From Agromyces atrinae (GTDB lineage Bacteria > Actinomycetota > Actinomycetes > Actinomycetales > Microbacteriaceae), in NCBI RefSeq assembly GCF_013407835.1, contig NZ_JACCBI010000001.1, positions 620,001 through 684,000 on the forward strand: a stretch of DNA of 64,000 bases, given 5' to 3'. Position numbers and translations under genes: made by a program. Below, piece by piece: positions 62,684-64,000 of this stretch. Within the stretch, counting starts at the first letter, position 1, and each line of letters begins with the position of its first letter. The notes below the pieces were generated by a model, which was given only the letters and a program-made list of their open reading frames with translations, was not told where the DNA came from and did no database searches.

Positions 62684-63547
62684 TCAGCCGATGACCCCGA
62701 GCAGGTCGATGACGTTGACCGTCGCCGAGCCGTTCTCGGTCGGGATGATGACGATGAGCTGGCTGCCCACCTGCTGGCCGACGATGGCGTCGGTGATGGC
62801 CTTCTGGGTCGCATCGGCCGAGGCAGGGTCGAGCAGCACCGCGTTCGGCGTGCCGGCCTCCCACGTCGTCGAGACGAGGTCGTTGGTGTCCCAGTTGACG
62901 ATGGCCTGGTGGAAGACGGCCGTCTGGCCCTCCTCGAACGTGTCGCCCGAACCCTGGCGCAGCACGGAGGACTCGACGTCCTTCGGCGCGTCGGCGTCGG
63001 GAACCGTGATGCCGGGGCGTCCGTCGGGGGCGAGGACGACTGCGGGGAATCCGTCGCGGCCGGGGCGGGGGTCGCCGTCGGCACGAGCCGGGAAGGTCTG
63101 CGTGACGTCGAACACGACGACGAACGAGTTGCTCTCGCCATCGCCCTGACCGAGTTCGGCGCTCGCGATGACGGCGACGACGCGCGAGTCGGCCGACGCG
63201 CACGCGAGTGCCTTGTCGAAGCCGTCGTTGGTCTTGCCGACGGGGAAGGCCTGCGGCGCGGTCGCCTGGAGCTGCTCGCCGGTCGACCCGTCGAACGCGG
63301 TGACCGAGGCGATGACGAGCTGGCCGTCGTCGATGCGATCGCCCGTGCCCGCGATGTCGGTGCGGCACTCGGTGGTGTCGACGGAGATCGGGGTCGGGAA
63401 GTCGGCGGTCACTGCCTCACCGAACTCGCCGGTCACCGACACCAGGTCGGCATTGGGTGACGCAGCGGGCTCGTCGCTCGTGGCACAGCCGGCGAGCGAC
63501 AGGGCGAGCACTGCAGCAGCAGCGAAGGGCGCGATCTGACGGCGCAC
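62684..63547 (-). CDS. FKBP-type peptidyl-prolyl isomerase lipoprotein
   Basis: 287 residues. Signal peptide MRRQIAPFAAAAVLALSLAGC with lipobox LAGC, Ser/Pro-rich spacer, then two FKBP-like modules; the second (SVLRQGSGDTFEEGQTAVFH...NDLVSTTWEAGTP) resembles FKBP_C. A role in folding exported proteins is inferred. The GTG at 63547 is chosen for its RBS (GAGGA) and the signal peptide position; a longer frame runs upstream to 63616. Confidence 0.85.
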   Translation of the reverse strand: MRRQIAPFAAAAVLALSLAGCATSDEPAASPNADLVSVTGEFGEAVTADFPTPISVDTTECRTDIAGTGDRIDDGQLVIASVTAFDGSTGEQLQATAPQAFPVGKTNDGFDKALACASADSRVVAVIASAELGQGDGESNSFVVVFDVTQTFPARADGDPRPGRDGFPAVVLAPDGRPGITVPDADAPKDVESSVLRQGSGDTFEEGQTAVFHQAIVNWDTNDLVSTTWEAGTPNAVLLDPASADATQKAITDAIVGQQVGSQLIVIIPTENGSATVNVIDLLGVIG

Positions 63548-63596
63548 GGATCCTCGATTCCTCTTTCCGAACGGGCGTTGACCGCCCCGATGAATC

Positions 63597-64000
63597 CTAA
63601 CGGGAGTCGGCGTCACGCGATTTCGCGAGCTCGGCCGCGGTCTCCGAGGCGCGAACGCGCTTGCGGAGGCTCTTGTCGCTCACGGAACGCTCGCCGAGCG
63701 CTCCGGGCGTCCACGCCTCGACGTCCGCGTCGGAGTAGTCCGACTTCGACGGGCGGCGCTTGAGCTCGGGCAGTTCGGTGCCGGGGGCGAGACGACGGGC
63801 GGTCAGGAGGAAGCCGGTGTGGCCGATCATGCGGTGGTCGGGCCTGACCGCGAGACCCTCGACGTGCCAGCCGCGCACCATCGTCTCGGAGGACGACGGG
63901 TTCGTGTAGAGACCCGAGCCGCGGATCGCCTCGGCGACGCGGGAGAGCTGGGTGGCCGTGGCGATGTAGCAGAGCAGCACGCCGCCGGGCTTGAGCGCGG
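63597..64000 (-). CDS. trmI: tRNA (adenine-58-N1)-methyltransferase, C-terminal part
   Basis: The gene runs off the window end. The visible ~134 residues carry LKPGGVLLCYIATATQLSRV, WHVEGLAVRPDHRMIGHTGFLLTARRLAPG, the typical end of the TrmI methyltransferase, and a basic tail. It methylates A58 of tRNA. In actinobacteria it borders the Pup-proteasome locus, which should lie just beyond the window. Confidence 0.9.
   Translation of the reverse strand, partial: ALKPGGVLLCYIATATQLSRVAEAIRGSGLYTNPSSSETMVRGWHVEGLAVRPDHRMIGHTGFLLTARRLAPGTELPELKRRPSKSDYSDADVEAWTPGALGERSVSDKSLRKRVRASETAAELAKSRDADSR

Noticed and set aside
1..64000. CRISPR array, rRNA operon or biosynthetic gene cluster
   Set aside because: No regularly spaced repeats, rRNA sequence, or polyketide/peptide synthetase modules were seen.

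Overview
The window is a GC-rich (roughly two thirds G+C) chromosomal segment from an actinobacterium. Gene content and order point to the family Microbacteriaceae or a close relative; no 16S rRNA is present, so the family is an inference. Supporting signs are the mycobacterial-type gene neighbourhoods lipB-lipA-DUF4191-RDD-glnA, erpA/ctaC-ctaD-ctaF facing qcrB-qcrA-qcrC-ctaE/trpD, rbpA/lnt, and pafB-pafC-tatA-tatC-helY. Further signs are RbpA, a class II HelD-type helicase, and frequent GTG/TTG starts. Many genes appear to be leaderless, with a TAnnnT box 6-8 nt before the start codon. No rRNA, tRNA, CRISPR array, transposase or phage gene was recognised.

Layout. 1-9.3 kb: the end of an S4-domain gene, glutamine synthetase, an RDD membrane protein, the lipoate genes lipA/lipB and two lipoate users (E2 sucB and E3 lpdA), with a membrane-anchored pseudokinase between them. 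9.4-20.3 kb: PAC2 protein, MFS transporter, the principal sigma factor, an unusual murT-gatD pair, a small zinc-ribbon protein, and convergent topoisomerase IV genes parE/parC. 20.3-24 kb: a phosphodiesterase-like protein, DUF3043 protein, M20 dipeptidase and ErpA. 24-34 kb: the aerobic respiratory chain (ctaCDF, qcrBAC, ctaE), an rRNA methyltransferase and trpD. 34-38 kb: DhaM-HPr fusion, small zinc protein, SDR and an ABC1 kinase.

38-42 kb holds the clearest stress/antibiotic locus. A HelD/HelR-type RNA polymerase helicase carries a near-perfect rifamycin-associated element (RAE) just before its ribosome binding site. It is divergent from an FBP-domain (elongation-factor-G-binding, FusB-like) gene preceded by what looks like a leaderless 31-codon leader peptide and alternative hairpins. 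42.4-44.5 kb is a small, lower-GC accessory island with a TIR-domain protein, two unknown genes and a truncated gene remnant, a candidate anti-phage locus. 44.5-50 kb: HxlR regulator/MFS pair, a VOC-UvrA2 drug-resistance-like pair and an HdeD-like protein. 50-64 kb: S9 peptidase, SDR, NfeD-stomatin pair, GDPD, rbpA with a possible SigR-type promoter, lnt, helY, tatC, tatA, pafC, pafB, a lipoprotein FKBP isomerase and the end of trmI.

Most interesting system: the murT-gatD pair (13267-15251). GatD has glycine where the glutaminase nucleophile cysteine should be. MurT has no cysteine at all, so it lacks the usual Cys4 ribbon, and it is diverged in the loop that normally faces GatD. Canonical MurT-GatD amidates the alpha-carboxyl of D-Glu in lipid II. 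In group B peptidoglycan, characteristic of Microbacteriaceae, that same carboxyl carries the interpeptide diamino-acid bridge. The pair may therefore have been repurposed from an amidotransferase into a bridge-forming ligase. This is a hypothesis, not a demonstrated function.
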